Source: Granulicella aggregans (GTDB lineage Bacteria > Acidobacteriota > Terriglobia > Terriglobales > Acidobacteriaceae). From it: a DNA stretch of 64,000 nucleotides. The stretch covers positions 620,001-684,000 of the forward strand of contig NZ_JACHIP010000004.1 in the NCBI RefSeq assembly GCF_014203275.1, given 5' to 3'. The notes beneath the pieces are model-generated. The model saw only the letters and a list, made by a program, of their open reading frames with translations. It was not told the DNA's origin and searched no databases. Numbering within the stretch: the first letter of the stretch is position 1; every line of letters begins with the position of its first letter. Shown here piece after piece: positions 46,787 through 55,623 of this stretch. The translations under genes and the position numbers were made by a program.

Positions 46787-47113
46787 CTAAGCCGCGACCC
46801 CAGCCCGCACCTTACCCCACCGATACTCCAGAAAATCCGGCAGATAGAGTCCATCATCCAACTGCGGCCACCAGATATCCACCCCGTGCAGCCCAATCTT
46901 CAGATCGACTGCCTGCTCCGGCGTGGCATCCTTCAACTCCCCAAGCTCCTCGCGCGGAATGAGCAGCCGACGCCCATCGCTCAGCCGCAGCATCAGGAAC
47001 TCAAGCCCCGGCTCAGGCCGATACACCGCCTCGACGATCCGCGGAAAGCTCTCAAACGCCTTCGCCCGTTCCAGCGCCGCGTCGATCTCTTCGTCCGTCG
47101 TGCAATCAGCCAT
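46787..47113 (-). CDS. DUF2442-like small protein
   Basis: 108 residues, soluble and acidic. The core LEFLMLRLSDGRRLLIPREELGELKDATPEQ, split over two strands, then GLHGVDIWWPQLDDGLYLPDFLE, matches DUF2442. Such proteins frequently pair with DUF4160 genes in putative toxin-antitoxin loci. Here no partner gene is intact: the 230 bases downstream show only a non-initiated open stretch. The ATG at 47113 is the only good start. Function unknown. Confidence 0.78.
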   Translation of the reverse strand: MADCTTDEEIDAALERAKAFESFPRIVEAVYRPEPGLEFLMLRLSDGRRLLIPREELGELKDATPEQAVDLKIGLHGVDIWWPQLDDGLYLPDFLEYRWGKVRAGVAA

Positions 47114-47458
47114 ACGTAGTCCCCACCATTGCCATCAACTCGTTTCAATTAGATCAGGGGCGGCGCAACAAACTTCTTGACGCTACCATCCACCCGATGA
47201 TCTCCTTAAAGAAAAGCAAGAGACGTGCGGCCCACACCTGACTCTCTGTTCCACCTGCTCCCATCAAAGACGAGTGCATAACCATACCGAATTCAACCCG
47301 TGGTATATACCTAACCCACATCGTTTGAATATTTTGCACAAGAAGGTATGGGGGGAGGGTTACCCACGTCCTCGATCCAAAAAAGACGCAACAGACGGCA
47401 CAGCTAGTGTGCAAGAATGCTCCGGTAGGACTATTGTCTCTACCAAACGGAGCCACCA
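47114..47458. other. Intergenic region upstream of STAS gene
   Basis: 345 bases between the divergent DUF2442-like and STAS genes. No coding frame or RNA gene recognised. GGAG precedes the STAS start by six bases. An A/T-rich part near 47320-47345 is the likeliest promoter position, but no clear consensus pair stands out. Confidence 0.5.
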
Positions 47459-47809
47459 ATGCCCGAAGAAGCACCCGCCAAGCCGCTCACCTACGACATC
47501 ATCCGTGAGAGCGGAGTCGCCTTCGTCAAGTGCCATGGACGCCTAACAGCGGGCCTCACCGACGAGTTCTACGCTGACCTGAAAGACGTCGCCTCCACCT
47601 GCCAGCTCCTGACCCTCGATCTCAAAGACCTCACCTACGTCGACAGCATGGGCCTCGGCACCCTGGTCCGCCTCTACGTCCACGCCCGCGGCGCAGGCTG
47701 CGAGCTGAAGCTGCTCCATCTCGACAAGCAGTTACGCAACCTGCTGAAGCTGACCAACCTCCTCTCAACCTTCGCCGTAGCGGAAGAACATGGCATCACC
47801 GTCGCCTAG
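47459..47809 (+). CDS. STAS-domain anti-sigma factor antagonist-like protein
   Basis: 116 residues, one STAS domain. LLTLDLKDLTYVDSMGLGTLVRLYVHARGAG contains, in separated parts, the strand-helix of SpoIIAA/RsbV antagonists; the phosphorylatable Ser63 in VDSMGLG is present. Partner-switching proteins of this type are phosphorylated by anti-sigma kinases and reset by PP2C phosphatases such as the FHA-GAF-PP2C protein encoded at 14,795. No kinase gene is adjacent. A cyclotransferase-like gene follows nine bases downstream. Confidence 0.9.
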   Translation: MPEEAPAKPLTYDIIRESGVAFVKCHGRLTAGLTDEFYADLKDVASTCQLLTLDLKDLTYVDSMGLGTLVRLYVHARGAGCELKLLHLDKQLRNLLKLTNLLSTFAVAEEHGITVA

Positions 47810-47818
47810 CGTGAAGCG

Positions 47819-48199
47819 ATGCCCGACCCCCTCTTCATTTACGGCACCCTCCACCCCGACCGCGCCCCAGCCGCCATCGCCCCCACCGCCCGCCTCCTGA
47901 AGCCCTTCGGCGGAGGGAGAAACGGGGCCACCATCCAAGCCCGCCTCTACGATCTCGGCGCCTATCCCGGCGTCGTCCTTAGCGATGACCCCGCCGACAC
48001 CGTCTCCGGAGAACTCTTCATCCTCCCCGAAAACCCCGCCGTCCTCGCCCGCCTCGACGACTATGAGGACTTCCGCACCTCCGACCCCGCCGCCAGCCTC
48101 TTCCTCCGCCAGCAAACCCTCGCAACCCTGCAGGATAGCGCCGATGCGGGCACTGAGATCGCCTGCTGGGTCTACACCTACAACCGTTCTATCCTCTGA
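47819..48199 (+). CDS. Gamma-glutamylcyclotransferase (AIG2)-like protein
   Basis: 126 residues. The family start LFIYGTLHPDRAP binds the gamma-glutamyl group, and the barrel strand GELFILPENPAVLARLDDYEDF supplies the catalytic-type Glu/Asp region. The end CWVYTYNR is also typical. It probably cyclises gamma-glutamyl amides to 5-oxoproline, or acts as an uncharacterised relative. Nine bases separate it from the STAS gene, so they share a transcript, but no functional link is obvious. Confidence 0.85.
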   Translation: MPDPLFIYGTLHPDRAPAAIAPTARLLKPFGGGRNGATIQARLYDLGAYPGVVLSDDPADTVSGELFILPENPAVLARLDDYEDFRTSDPAASLFLRQQTLATLQDSADAGTEIACWVYTYNRSIL

Positions 48200-48244
48200 A
48201 TTCAAAAGGCAAATCCGCGAAGTCAAGATGCACGTGCATCACTA

Positions 48245-49708
48245 TTGCTCTGGTGGAGCGTCTCATATTTGAGTAACATCAGCACAGAGATTGCCTTTCG
48301 CCGGGCTGCTGACACGGGCTCTCAATCTGAATCTAACCAAGGACTCCGTTTGCCGGTATTAGAGCTTCAGAGCACCAGCCCCCGTTCGAAATCACTCTTC
48401 GCTCGCTTCCTTGCCCGTCGACATGATCGGAAGTCTCCTACCTCACTGCTGTTTCTCACGGTCTCGGTAGCGTTCTTTGTCCGGATGATCGTCGTGTCGT
48501 TGATCTACGGCAGCCTCCAAGACTCCTGTCCACATTTTGGAAGCTTCGGGTGGGAGCTTGGCTGGGTCGCCGGTTCGATCGCGAACGGCCACGGCTTCAG
48601 TTCGCCCTTCTGGCCGGCCACCGGTCCCACGGCACTGGTCCCGCCCGTCTTTCCGTATCTCCTCGCCGGCATCTTCCGCATCTTCGGCATCTACACGCTG
48701 CATGCAGGCGTGGTCATCCTCTCCCTCGACAGTCTCTTCTCCTCACTCACCTGCATCCCCATCTACTTCATTGCGAAGTCGGCGGCTACTCCGCGCATCG
48801 CTGGTTTCGCTGCGTGGGCCTGGGTGGTCTATCCCTTCTCCGTCTACTACTCTACCGTCGTGTGGGAGTGGTCGCTGACGGCATTGCTCTTCTCAAGCTG
48901 CCTCGCGGTCCTGCTCCGTCTGCACAAGATCCATCGGACATGGGGGTGGCTCGGTTTCGGAGCGCTTTACGGCTTTACCGCGCTGGTAAACCCGGCAGTT
49001 CTTTCGGTGCTGCCCCTTCTGCTGCTGCTTGTCATCCGAAAGCGCCACAAGGCAGGCCTGCCCTGGCGTGCGAAAACGTTGGTTGCCATGCTGGCGCTCC
49101 TCGCCGTTGTCGCGCCTTGGGTGGTGCATGTTTCTCGAAGGATGGGCACACCTGTTCCCATCCGCGACAACTTCTGGTTGGAGTTCTACGCCGGTAACTC
49201 AGGCGACAGCTTCGAGTCCAACGTCCGCTGGGCGCACCCGGCCAGCAACCCGGTCGAGATGGCGGAGTTCCAGCGCGTGGGCGAGATACGGTATCTCGCA
49301 GAGAAGCACCGGCTTGCCGCAGAGTTCGTCAGGCATCATCCGCTCTGGTTCGCGCTGGCGACCGTTCGCCGATTTGTTCGCTACTGGACCGGCTTCTGGA
49401 GCTTCAGTCCGTCCTATCTCCGTCTGGAGCCACTGGATCTGCCAAACTTCTTCTTCTGCACCGGCGTCACGGCGATGATGCTGCGCGGCGCACGGCGTCT
49501 TTGGACACAGCGCAGGGAAGCGGCGCTGCCATTTGTCATTCTGATCGCATGTTTCCCGTTGACCTACTACATCACCCACGCCTCCATGGACTACCGCCAG
49601 CCCATTGAGCCCGTGATCGTGATCCTCGCGACAATTGGAGTTTTCCGGCTCTCGCCGCGCGTCCGTGAGAGCGCGCCCAAGCAGGCTGATGCCATAAGCC
49701 TCACCTAA
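48245..49708 (+). CDS. GT39-like polytopic glycosyltransferase
   Basis: Up to 487 residues with about nine membrane helices. After the first helix (SLLFLTVSVAFFVRMIVVS) comes a periplasmic segment GSFGWELGWVAGSIANGHGFSSPF, the position of the catalytic acids in ArnT/PMT-type enzymes; the E residue of GWELG is a candidate. The central VYYSTVVWEWSLTALL and PVPIRDNFWLEFYAGNSGD follow the PMT_2 pattern. It would move a sugar from a polyprenyl-phosphate donor across the inner membrane. The start is uncertain: TTG at 48245 is the first codon of the open frame, without a strong ribosome-binding site. Confidence 0.8.
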   Translation: MLWWSVSYLSNISTEIAFRRAADTGSQSESNQGLRLPVLELQSTSPRSKSLFARFLARRHDRKSPTSLLFLTVSVAFFVRMIVVSLIYGSLQDSCPHFGSFGWELGWVAGSIANGHGFSSPFWPATGPTALVPPVFPYLLAGIFRIFGIYTLHAGVVILSLDSLFSSLTCIPIYFIAKSAATPRIAGFAAWAWVVYPFSVYYSTVVWEWSLTALLFSSCLAVLLRLHKIHRTWGWLGFGALYGFTALVNPAVLSVLPLLLLLVIRKRHKAGLPWRAKTLVAMLALLAVVAPWVVHVSRRMGTPVPIRDNFWLEFYAGNSGDSFESNVRWAHPASNPVEMAEFQRVGEIRYLAEKHRLAAEFVRHHPLWFALATVRRFVRYWTGFWSFSPSYLRLEPLDLPNFFFCTGVTAMMLRGARRLWTQRREAALPFVILIACFPLTYYITHASMDYRQPIEPVIVILATIGVFRLSPRVRESAPKQADAISLT

Positions 49709-49854
49709 GTCTCGAGCCTGCTCAATTTAGCGAGACGATACTGGGTTAGAATGGCGCATCACTGAAATCCAGATATCCCCAAAGGTGCCATACCGATCCT
49801 GCAGCGCGTGAGCGATACTCGGCGCAGCTGTGTGCGCTAGGAGACAGAGGGCCA

Positions 49855-51318
49855 TTGTCCGTTGCCGCTCCAACTCGCGTGGCCTCTCTCAGAGGGGCTA
49901 AGCTCGTTTGTATTTTTTTCCTCGTCTACTTCGTCGCCGATACGGGGCTGAATCTTTTTGCTTTCAGCGCGGGATGGACGATTCTCTGGCCGTTGAACGG
50001 CGTGACGATCGCGCTGCTGATCTGCCGTCCAAAATCGGAGTGGCCAGCGATGCTGCTTGGTATCGGGCTGGGAATGGGGCTGGGCGAGTTTCTGGATGCC
50101 AATGCGCTCGGTTCGGTCATCTGGCAGCGTATCTTCTCGCTCATCGAGGTCGCTCTCAGCGCCTGGTTCCTTCCTAAATTCACGGTTCTGGAAGATTGGC
50201 TGCGCAAGCCGCAAATTTTTGTCCGATTCGTCTGCGCGCTGGTCGTTGGCCCGCTCGTATCGGGTGTGATGGCTGCGGTGTACTTCCACCTGACGACGCA
50301 TCAGGCGTTCCTCTCGGCGCTCGATGACTGGGCCACGGCGGATTCGCTTGGCATCGCGGCGATCATGCCACTGGCGCTCTCGTTCCGTTCGCCGGAGATG
50401 CGGGGCTTGTTTCGTCGCAAGACAGCATGGCGGACGCTGATGGTCCTCGGGGTCGCCTTCGCCAGCGCTGCGATTGTCTTCTCGGTCAGCCAGTATCCGT
50501 TGCTCTTTCTCCTGTATCCGACGCTGCTGTTGGTTGATTCCATGCTCGGCTTCTCGGGTTCTGCACTGGCCGTGGCTGTAATCTCCTTTATCTCGGTTTA
50601 TCTGACAACCCATGCCATGGGGCCATTCGGCAGATGGCCCGCAGGGCTTCCTGTGACCCGCGACGTCGCCTTCCAGCTTTTCCTCGGCTTCCACCTGGTG
50701 GCACTCTTTCCCGCCTCCATCATGATCCTGGAGCGGCGGCGCATGGCGGCGGAGCTGCTCGACAGCAATGCGCAGCTCTTGCTGCTTGCATCTCTGGATG
50801 GCCTAACGGGAATTGCGAATCGCCGGGCGCTCGATGAGCGGTTCTCGCAGGAGTGGAGTCGTGCCATTCGGGTGGGGACGCCGCTCGCGCTGGTGATGAT
50901 CGACATCGACCACTTCAAGCAGTTCAACGATATCTACGGCCACCACGCGGGCGATCGTTGTCTCCAGGCAGTCGCGACCGCGCTGCAGGCCAAGACGCAG
51001 CGCGGTCAGGACCATCTCTCCCGCTTCGGGGGAGAGGAGTTCGCGCTGCTACTTCCACATACAGATCTGCAGGGGGCGATCCATATCGCGGAAAACCTCC
51101 GGCTTGCCGTGCTCGACCTGGCGATTCCGCATCGTGCCGGTGCTGACGGCCAGGTGACGATCTCCCTGGGTTGCGCTGCTCTGAAGCCGGTGAACGGCGA
51201 AGAAGAGTCCAGACTTCTGGAGGCCGCCGACGCGGCTCTCTATCAGGCAAAATCTGCGGGACGTAACCGGGTTCACGGAGCTGATCCTGATCATAGAATT
51301 GTGCCCATGCGTGCTTGA
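49855..51318 (+). CDS. Diguanylate cyclase with MASE1-like membrane sensor
   Basis: 487 residues. The first 300 residues form about eight membrane helices with a MASE1-like pattern: GWTILWPLNGVTIALLI and DWATADSLGIAAIMPL. The C-terminal GGDEF domain (about 315-480) has DGLTGIANRRALDERF, MIDIDHFKQFNDIYGHHAGDRCL and the active GGEEF motif. An RGQD inhibitory site stands exactly five residues before GGEEF, so product feedback by c-di-GMP is expected. It is thus a membrane-sensing c-di-GMP synthase. Start is TTG at 49855 after GAGGG. Confidence 0.92.
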   Translation: MSVAAPTRVASLRGAKLVCIFFLVYFVADTGLNLFAFSAGWTILWPLNGVTIALLICRPKSEWPAMLLGIGLGMGLGEFLDANALGSVIWQRIFSLIEVALSAWFLPKFTVLEDWLRKPQIFVRFVCALVVGPLVSGVMAAVYFHLTTHQAFLSALDDWATADSLGIAAIMPLALSFRSPEMRGLFRRKTAWRTLMVLGVAFASAAIVFSVSQYPLLFLLYPTLLLVDSMLGFSGSALAVAVISFISVYLTTHAMGPFGRWPAGLPVTRDVAFQLFLGFHLVALFPASIMILERRRMAAELLDSNAQLLLLASLDGLTGIANRRALDERFSQEWSRAIRVGTPLALVMIDIDHFKQFNDIYGHHAGDRCLQAVATALQAKTQRGQDHLSRFGGEEFALLLPHTDLQGAIHIAENLRLAVLDLAIPHRAGADGQVTISLGCAALKPVNGEEESRLLEAADAALYQAKSAGRNRVHGADPDHRIVPMRA

Positions 51319-51364
51319 GAGTGCGTACAGGAGGAAGTTCCGCATCGTTTACCGTTCTGTCGGT

Positions 51365-51401
51365 CTTAGGCAACAACGCTTCGGCCTTAGGCAACAACGC
51401 T
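51365..51401 (+). repeat. Tandem 16-base direct repeat upstream of the sortase locus
   Basis: CTTAGGCAACAACGCT occurs twice, at 51365-51380 and 51386-51401, with a 21-base period (two helical turns). It lies about 100 bases upstream of the sortase-substrate start at 51500, a spacing suited to an operator read on one face of the helix, though a simple duplication is equally possible. Confidence 0.8.
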
Positions 51402-51499
51402 AACTTCGGTCTGTGAATCGGCATCCGATTCTCCAGTGCATGTGGGTATCCGGAGCAAGTTTCCATGGGAACCCTGTCCGCTTGTGCCAGGAGTTGCCC

Positions 51500-52348
51500 A
51501 TGAAGATCTTTTATCCTTCCGTGCTGGCCGCGTGCCTTTTGGCTGTCCCAGCTCTCTGTTCCGCCCCCTCCGCTTTAGCTCAGAATCCAGACTATGTCCT
51601 CGTCTCGGCACCTCTTCATCTGGATGCCAAGACGACCATTCCAGGTCACGTCCTCGGCGCCGGAACCTATTCGATCAGGATTCTCGACCACTTGAAGGAT
51701 CGCTACATCCTTCGAGTCGATGACGGTGCAGGCCGAGCACTCGCTACATTCATCGGTCTCCATAACCCGGATTTCGATCCCTTTGTGGCAGTTCACCATC
51801 AGGGGCCGATCCTCTGGACCTACGCTCCGAAGGGATCTGCGGCGATTCGCGGTTTCTCCTTTCCCGGCGGAAACACACTTGAGTTCGTCTATCCCAAAGA
51901 CCAGGCCGTCGCCCTGGCAAAGCTCAATACCTACAGCGTGCCTGCGATCGATCCCGAATCTGAGGGACGGAAGCCCGATCCAAAGCTAACGCCGGAGGAT
52001 CGAGAGGTGGTCACGCTCTGGATGCTGGAAGCGACTCGTGTTGGGCCGAAGAATGAGACACCGGCAATCGCGGCAAAGAGGTTCGTCGCTCCTGCTGAAC
52101 CCGCTACGACGACGCAGGTAGCACGCAACGAGCCCCCCGAGGAATTAGCGCAAGTCCGGAGTGCCAGCCAGCGGCCAACGCCTCCCGTGGCCGTAGTCCC
52201 GACGCCGGCGAGGGTCTCGAAGGTCAAGCCCAGGCCGGTGGCAACCAGTCTTCCTCAGACTGCGAGCGACCTGCCTCTACTGGCGGCTCTTTCATTTGGA
52301 ATGTTGGTCACAGCCGGATCGCTGCGCCTCGCGCGCGGCAAAGCGTAA
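51500..52348 (+). CDS. Sortase-substrate cell-surface protein with LPQTA sorting signal
   Basis: 282 residues. Signal peptide 1-27 (LAACLLAVPALCSAPSALAQ). The beta-rich middle (30-150) has VLGAGTYSIRILDH and FPGGNTLEFVYPK. A Pro-rich linker (about 195-250) leads to the C-terminal sorting signal: LPQTA at 251-255, a hydrophobic helix 257-274, and a basic tail RLARGKA. The next gene, ten bases downstream, is a sortase, so this is its dedicated substrate. CAGGAG precedes the ATG at 51500. The first part is like acidobacterial secreted domains of unknown function. Confidence 0.88.
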   Translation: MKIFYPSVLAACLLAVPALCSAPSALAQNPDYVLVSAPLHLDAKTTIPGHVLGAGTYSIRILDHLKDRYILRVDDGAGRALATFIGLHNPDFDPFVAVHHQGPILWTYAPKGSAAIRGFSFPGGNTLEFVYPKDQAVALAKLNTYSVPAIDPESEGRKPDPKLTPEDREVVTLWMLEATRVGPKNETPAIAAKRFVAPAEPATTTQVARNEPPEELAQVRSASQRPTPPVAVVPTPARVSKVKPRPVATSLPQTASDLPLLAALSFGMLVTAGSLRLARGKA

Positions 52349-52357
52349 TTCCAGGCC

Positions 52358-53002
52358 ATGATCGACACGGCACTGCCGGACCGAAGGCGAAACATTTTTG
52401 CTCAGCGTGTTGAGATGTTTCTATCGGTGGCCGGACTTATTCTGCTTACGGTCTGCATGGCGGTCGGGTTTCGAATGCACTCCGCCCGTCAGGCGGCTGA
52501 GAAGCTCGTGCCGGAGTCGAAGGAGTCAGGTTCAGCGGATCTGGCTCCCGGTCAGGGCGAGGGCTGGGCTGTCATTGGAGGCGTCTCTCCCCAGGTTGTC
52601 GGCAGGGTCGAGATCCCGTCAATTGGCCTTGTCACACCGCTGCTGGCTGGCGACGACTCTACAAGTTTGAGTGAAGGCGCGGGGCACATCCCTGGAACGG
52701 CGTATCCCGGTGGATTGGGAACGGTGGGCATTGCGGGGCACCGCGACACTCACTTTCGCCAGCTTCGTAAAGCAGCTAGAGGGATGGATGTTCAACTGAC
52801 CGACCGGATAGGAACCTATCATTACCGCGTGAGTTCCACCGAGATTGTAACGCCCGATAAGGCGAGCGTTCTGGATATCCAGTCCACTCCAGGGCTGGTG
52901 CTCATCACCTGTTACCCATTCAGCTACATCGGCAAGGCCCCGAAGCGATTCGTGGTGCATGCGGAGTTGATATCTGTAGCGCCGGACGACGTGAAGCGCT
53001 AG
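52358..53002 (+). CDS. Class D-like sortase
   Basis: 214 residues. An N-terminal membrane anchor (about 19-39) is followed by the sortase beta-barrel: GRVEIPSIGLVTPLLAG, His128 in IAGHRDTHFRQL, Cys185 in LVLITCYPFSYIG and Arg197 in PKRFVVHAE, the complete catalytic set. The length and the TLITCYPF-like motif fit class D. Sortases transpeptidate LPxTx proteins; in Gram-negative acidobacteria the acceptor is not known. The LPQTA protein is encoded ten bases upstream. The stop overlaps the convergent response-regulator gene by four bases. Confidence 0.93.
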   Translation: MIDTALPDRRRNIFAQRVEMFLSVAGLILLTVCMAVGFRMHSARQAAEKLVPESKESGSADLAPGQGEGWAVIGGVSPQVVGRVEIPSIGLVTPLLAGDDSTSLSEGAGHIPGTAYPGGLGTVGIAGHRDTHFRQLRKAARGMDVQLTDRIGTYHYRVSSTEIVTPDKASVLDIQSTPGLVLITCYPFSYIGKAPKRFVVHAELISVAPDDVKR

Positions 53003-53886
53003 AGATTGAAGAGCTCGCGAAGGCGCTTGGTCTGCGCGCGACTTACCGGGATCTCCGTCTTCTTCGAGTCGTCCATGCGGAGTTGATAGCTGGACTTGAA
53101 CCACGGAACGACCTCGCGAATGTGCTGGATATTGACGACAAATGATCGATGGACACGCCAAAACATCGCGGGGTCGAGCAGGTCCATCAACTCTTCCAGC
53201 GTGCGGCAGTTCGATTGACCATCTACTGCGGCGGCGAAGACATTGATCTCTCCATCTTCGATCGAGGCATAGCAAATCTCGCGCTGATCGACGAGCAGGA
53301 GGCGGTTCTGCGCGCGCACGACAACTTTGCCAATCTGTGGTCTGAGAGAGGAGAGCCGAGGTGCCTGGACCTGTTCTTCCATCAACTTCAAGAGAGCATT
53401 GATCCGGCTTTCGCTGTCCGATTCGACGGGCGTCTCCTGGGATATTTCCTGAGGCGTCGCAATGCGTGCCCGGGCCTTCTCAATCGTCTTGAGGACGCGG
53501 CTACGGTCGAATGGCTTCAGCAGGTAGTCGACCGCATTGACCTCGAAGGCGCGGACAGCATACTGGTCGAAGGCTGTGGCGAAGACAACCTGTGGCAGCC
53601 CGATCTTCTTGTCGAGGAGCTTCTTGAGGACGGCAAAGCCATCCAGGCCAGGCATCTGGACGTCGAGAAACACAAGGTCCGGCTGCAGGGACCGGATGAG
53701 ATCGACAGCTTCAATCCCGTTCGTGCCCTGGGCCAGCACCTCGAGGCCGTCGGCCTGTTCGAGAAGATAGACGAGTTCCTGGCGGGCGAGCGGTTCGTCA
53801 TCGACGACGATGGCGGTGATTCGGTTCGGAGAGGGTATTGGACCACTGAGACCAGGCGTTACGGCCGGACTGGATTGAGGTGCCAT
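52999..53886 (-). CDS. LytTR-family response regulator
   Basis: 295 residues. The receiver domain (about 23-140) has the acidic pair in AIVVDDEPLAR, phosphoacceptor Asp in LVFLDVQMPGLDG and the Lys in YLLKPFDRS. A linker leads to the LytTR DNA-binding domain (about 190-295): NRLLLVDQREICYASIEDGE, then FWRVHRSFVVNIQHI. It is a transcription factor of two-component systems for envelope or extracellular functions. No histidine kinase is adjacent within the window. It converges on the sortase gene with a four-base overlap. Confidence 0.93.
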   Translation of the reverse strand: MAPQSSPAVTPGLSGPIPSPNRITAIVVDDEPLARQELVYLLEQADGLEVLAQGTNGIEAVDLIRSLQPDLVFLDVQMPGLDGFAVLKKLLDKKIGLPQVVFATAFDQYAVRAFEVNAVDYLLKPFDRSRVLKTIEKARARIATPQEISQETPVESDSESRINALLKLMEEQVQAPRLSSLRPQIGKVVVRAQNRLLLVDQREICYASIEDGEINVFAAAVDGQSNCRTLEELMDLLDPAMFWRVHRSFVVNIQHIREVVPWFKSSYQLRMDDSKKTEIPVSRAQTKRLRELFNL

Positions 53887-53914
53887 CAGATCTCCAGTTT
53901 AGTCCTTGAATGAT

Positions 53915-54460
53915 CTAATCGCGGAAGACGCGAAGACGTGCGGGCGAGTGGTCCTCTGCCAAGTCATGTCCGCACTGGGTGCAGTAGACGTCAGTGATCT
54001 GCACGCCACGAAAGCACTGGCCGCACACGGGAGCCATCTGGAATTGGCACTGCGGGCAGAAGTGGAAGGTGGAGGCAATCTCGGTCGAGCAGTGTGGGCA
54101 GCGCGTCAACATGGGTTGGCGCAGCAGGAAGTAGACAACGGCTCCAACGCCGCCGGGCATGATGATGACGATCAGCATCCAGAGCGGGGCCGACATGCCG
54201 CGGCGGCGAACGTCGCGGCTGACATAGCCGATCATCAGGACGTAGCTGGCAAGCAGGGTTCCGCAGGAGTAGCTCATCATCAGCCGCATCGGAAGCATGT
54301 CCGGCTTGTGATGAGGCAAAACAAAGTGGAAGAGATACTGAGCTGCCAGAAAGGCGATGGCGGCGAGCGCGATCGACCAGCCGGGAATCAGGCTGAGTTC
54401 GCTGGTCGAGGGCTCCTGACGATCGTTCTCTTTGTTTTCGTGATGCCAGAATGCTCTCAT
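53915..54460 (-). CDS. Membrane protein with C-terminal double zinc ribbon
   Basis: 181 residues from ATG at 54460. Three hydrophobic segments (about 27-45, 55-78, 88-112; for example PLWMLIVIIMPGGVGAVVYFLL) resemble the small membrane module of phospholipase-D-nuclease N-terminal type. Two zinc ribbons follow: CPHCSTEIASTFHFCPQC and CGQCFRGVQITDVYCTQC. Related proteins appear near sigma-factor genes, and here the gene follows the ECF sigma and a small membrane protein on the same strand. Function unknown; zinc binding is certain from spacing only. Confidence 0.82.
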   Translation of the reverse strand: MRAFWHHENKENDRQEPSTSELSLIPGWSIALAAIAFLAAQYLFHFVLPHHKPDMLPMRLMMSYSCGTLLASYVLMIGYVSRDVRRRGMSAPLWMLIVIIMPGGVGAVVYFLLRQPMLTRCPHCSTEIASTFHFCPQCQFQMAPVCGQCFRGVQITDVYCTQCGHDLAEDHSPARLRVFRD

Positions 54461-54519
54461 CAAAATTCCCTTGGGTACTTCTTGGATGTTTCCTGGGGGA
54501 TGCCTCGTGCCGGGCTGAA

Positions 54520-54918
54520 CTAACGAGTTGTGTCGGGTCGCGATTGACGGAACCATACCACGGCCAGCACCGCGGCTGAAACAGGAATCGACCAGAGAAG
54601 AGGTACTACAACCTGGTAGCCAGAAACCTGCGAGCCGGATGCATAAAGCTCGTACTCTTCAAGGACGGTCCAGACTGCGAAACAGACTCCAATAAGCAGC
54701 GACGAAAAGATGATGAAGGGAATCCAGAGGCTGCGAATCTTCGAGCGGCGTTCCTTGACGGTGCGGGCGCGTTCCCGGATGACGCGGTGGGTCCGGTTGA
54801 CCATGGCGGAGCTGGCACTCGTATTCATCTCGCGAAGCACCGTTCGCGCAGCCGGAGCCTGAGAGATCGCGTCTTCCAGCCTGCTCGGTGTGGTCTCGCG
54901 TCCAGCTCCATCCTGCAT
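54520..54918 (-). CDS. Small two-helix membrane protein coupled to sigma factor
   Basis: 132 residues. A basic helical N-terminal part (TVLREMNTSASSAMVNR, then RTVKERRSKIRSL) is followed by two membrane helices (about 66-86 and 106-122). Its ATG overlaps the sigma factor stop by one base (TGATG), the arrangement of many ECF sigma/anti-sigma pairs. No zinc-binding HXXXCXXC anti-sigma motif is present, so an anti-sigma role is inferred from position only. Confidence 0.75.
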   Translation of the reverse strand: MQDGAGRETTPSRLEDAISQAPAARTVLREMNTSASSAMVNRTHRVIRERARTVKERRSKIRSLWIPFIIFSSLLIGVCFAVWTVLEEYELYASGSQVSGYQVVVPLLWSIPVSAAVLAVVWFRQSRPDTTR

Positions 54919-55553
54919 CAGCGGGTTACCCCCGTTGCCGGCGGAGTCCGGCGGATCCGTTCCATCTCCGGTTTCAAAGCGGCGAGACCGCGGTAGAGCC
55001 GTGACTTCACGGTCGAGAGCGGCGCGGAGGTCATCTTGGCGATCTCGTCGAGCGACATCTCCTCGTGAAAGCGAAGGACGAGGACCTCACGGTAGTTCGG
55101 TTCGAGCTTGAGCAGTACCTCGGCGACTTCGGCGCAGTCCTCGCGGGAGCGGAATTGGTCAAGCGGCGAAGGGCCTTCGATGGCGATCTCGAAGGGGCGT
55201 TCGTCCTCGCCGCCCTCGCTCATCTCGTCCAGGCTGGCCATGGTGCGCTTGCGGGAGAGATCGATGACTAGATTGCGGGCGATGGTGAAGAGCCAGGTGT
55301 CGAAGCGGGCCTTGCCGTTGTACTGTGCGCCGCGGAGCAGGACGCGCATCCAGGTCTCCTGGAAGAGGTCCTCGGCGACTTCGCGCTTGCCGGTCAGGAA
55401 CAGCAAATAGCGCAGCAGGCGGTGCTGGTAGAGCTCGATCAACTTGTCCAAAAGCTCAGGGTCCTGCCGCTTCAATCCGTGTGCAATGGCGAGGTTCTCG
55501 CGCTCGTTCTGCTCGACCATCGCGGCGGATAGGGGTAGGGCCATGGCTTTCAT
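54918..55553 (-). CDS. ECF-type RNA polymerase sigma factor
   Basis: 211 residues. Region 2 is seen as ELYQHRLLRYLLFLTGKREVAEDLFQETWMRV (in two parts) and RFDTWLFTIARNLVIDLSRKR; region 4 as LEPNYREVLVLRFHEEMSLDEIAKMT, followed by STVKSRLYRGL. No region 1 or 3, so it belongs to the ECF group. Start codons at 55553 and 55544 are possible. A small membrane protein starts at its stop and a zinc-ribbon membrane protein follows; this envelope-sensing operon may control the nearby secreted proteins. Confidence 0.93.
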   Translation of the reverse strand: MKAMALPLSAAMVEQNERENLAIAHGLKRQDPELLDKLIELYQHRLLRYLLFLTGKREVAEDLFQETWMRVLLRGAQYNGKARFDTWLFTIARNLVIDLSRKRTMASLDEMSEGGEDERPFEIAIEGPSPLDQFRSREDCAEVAEVLLKLEPNYREVLVLRFHEEMSLDEIAKMTSAPLSTVKSRLYRGLAALKPEMERIRRTPPATGVTR

Positions 55554-55623
55554 ATAAGGATCAGACGGCGGTTTCAGAACAAAAGTCGCGGTTTCTCTTA
55601 ATTTTAGGGGATTTCCGTGGAGT

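Noticed and set aside
39531..47113. Integrative element carrying the accessory genes
   Set aside because: No integrase, transposase, tRNA or flanking direct repeats were found, and glmS in the middle is native; only separate acquired segments are supported.
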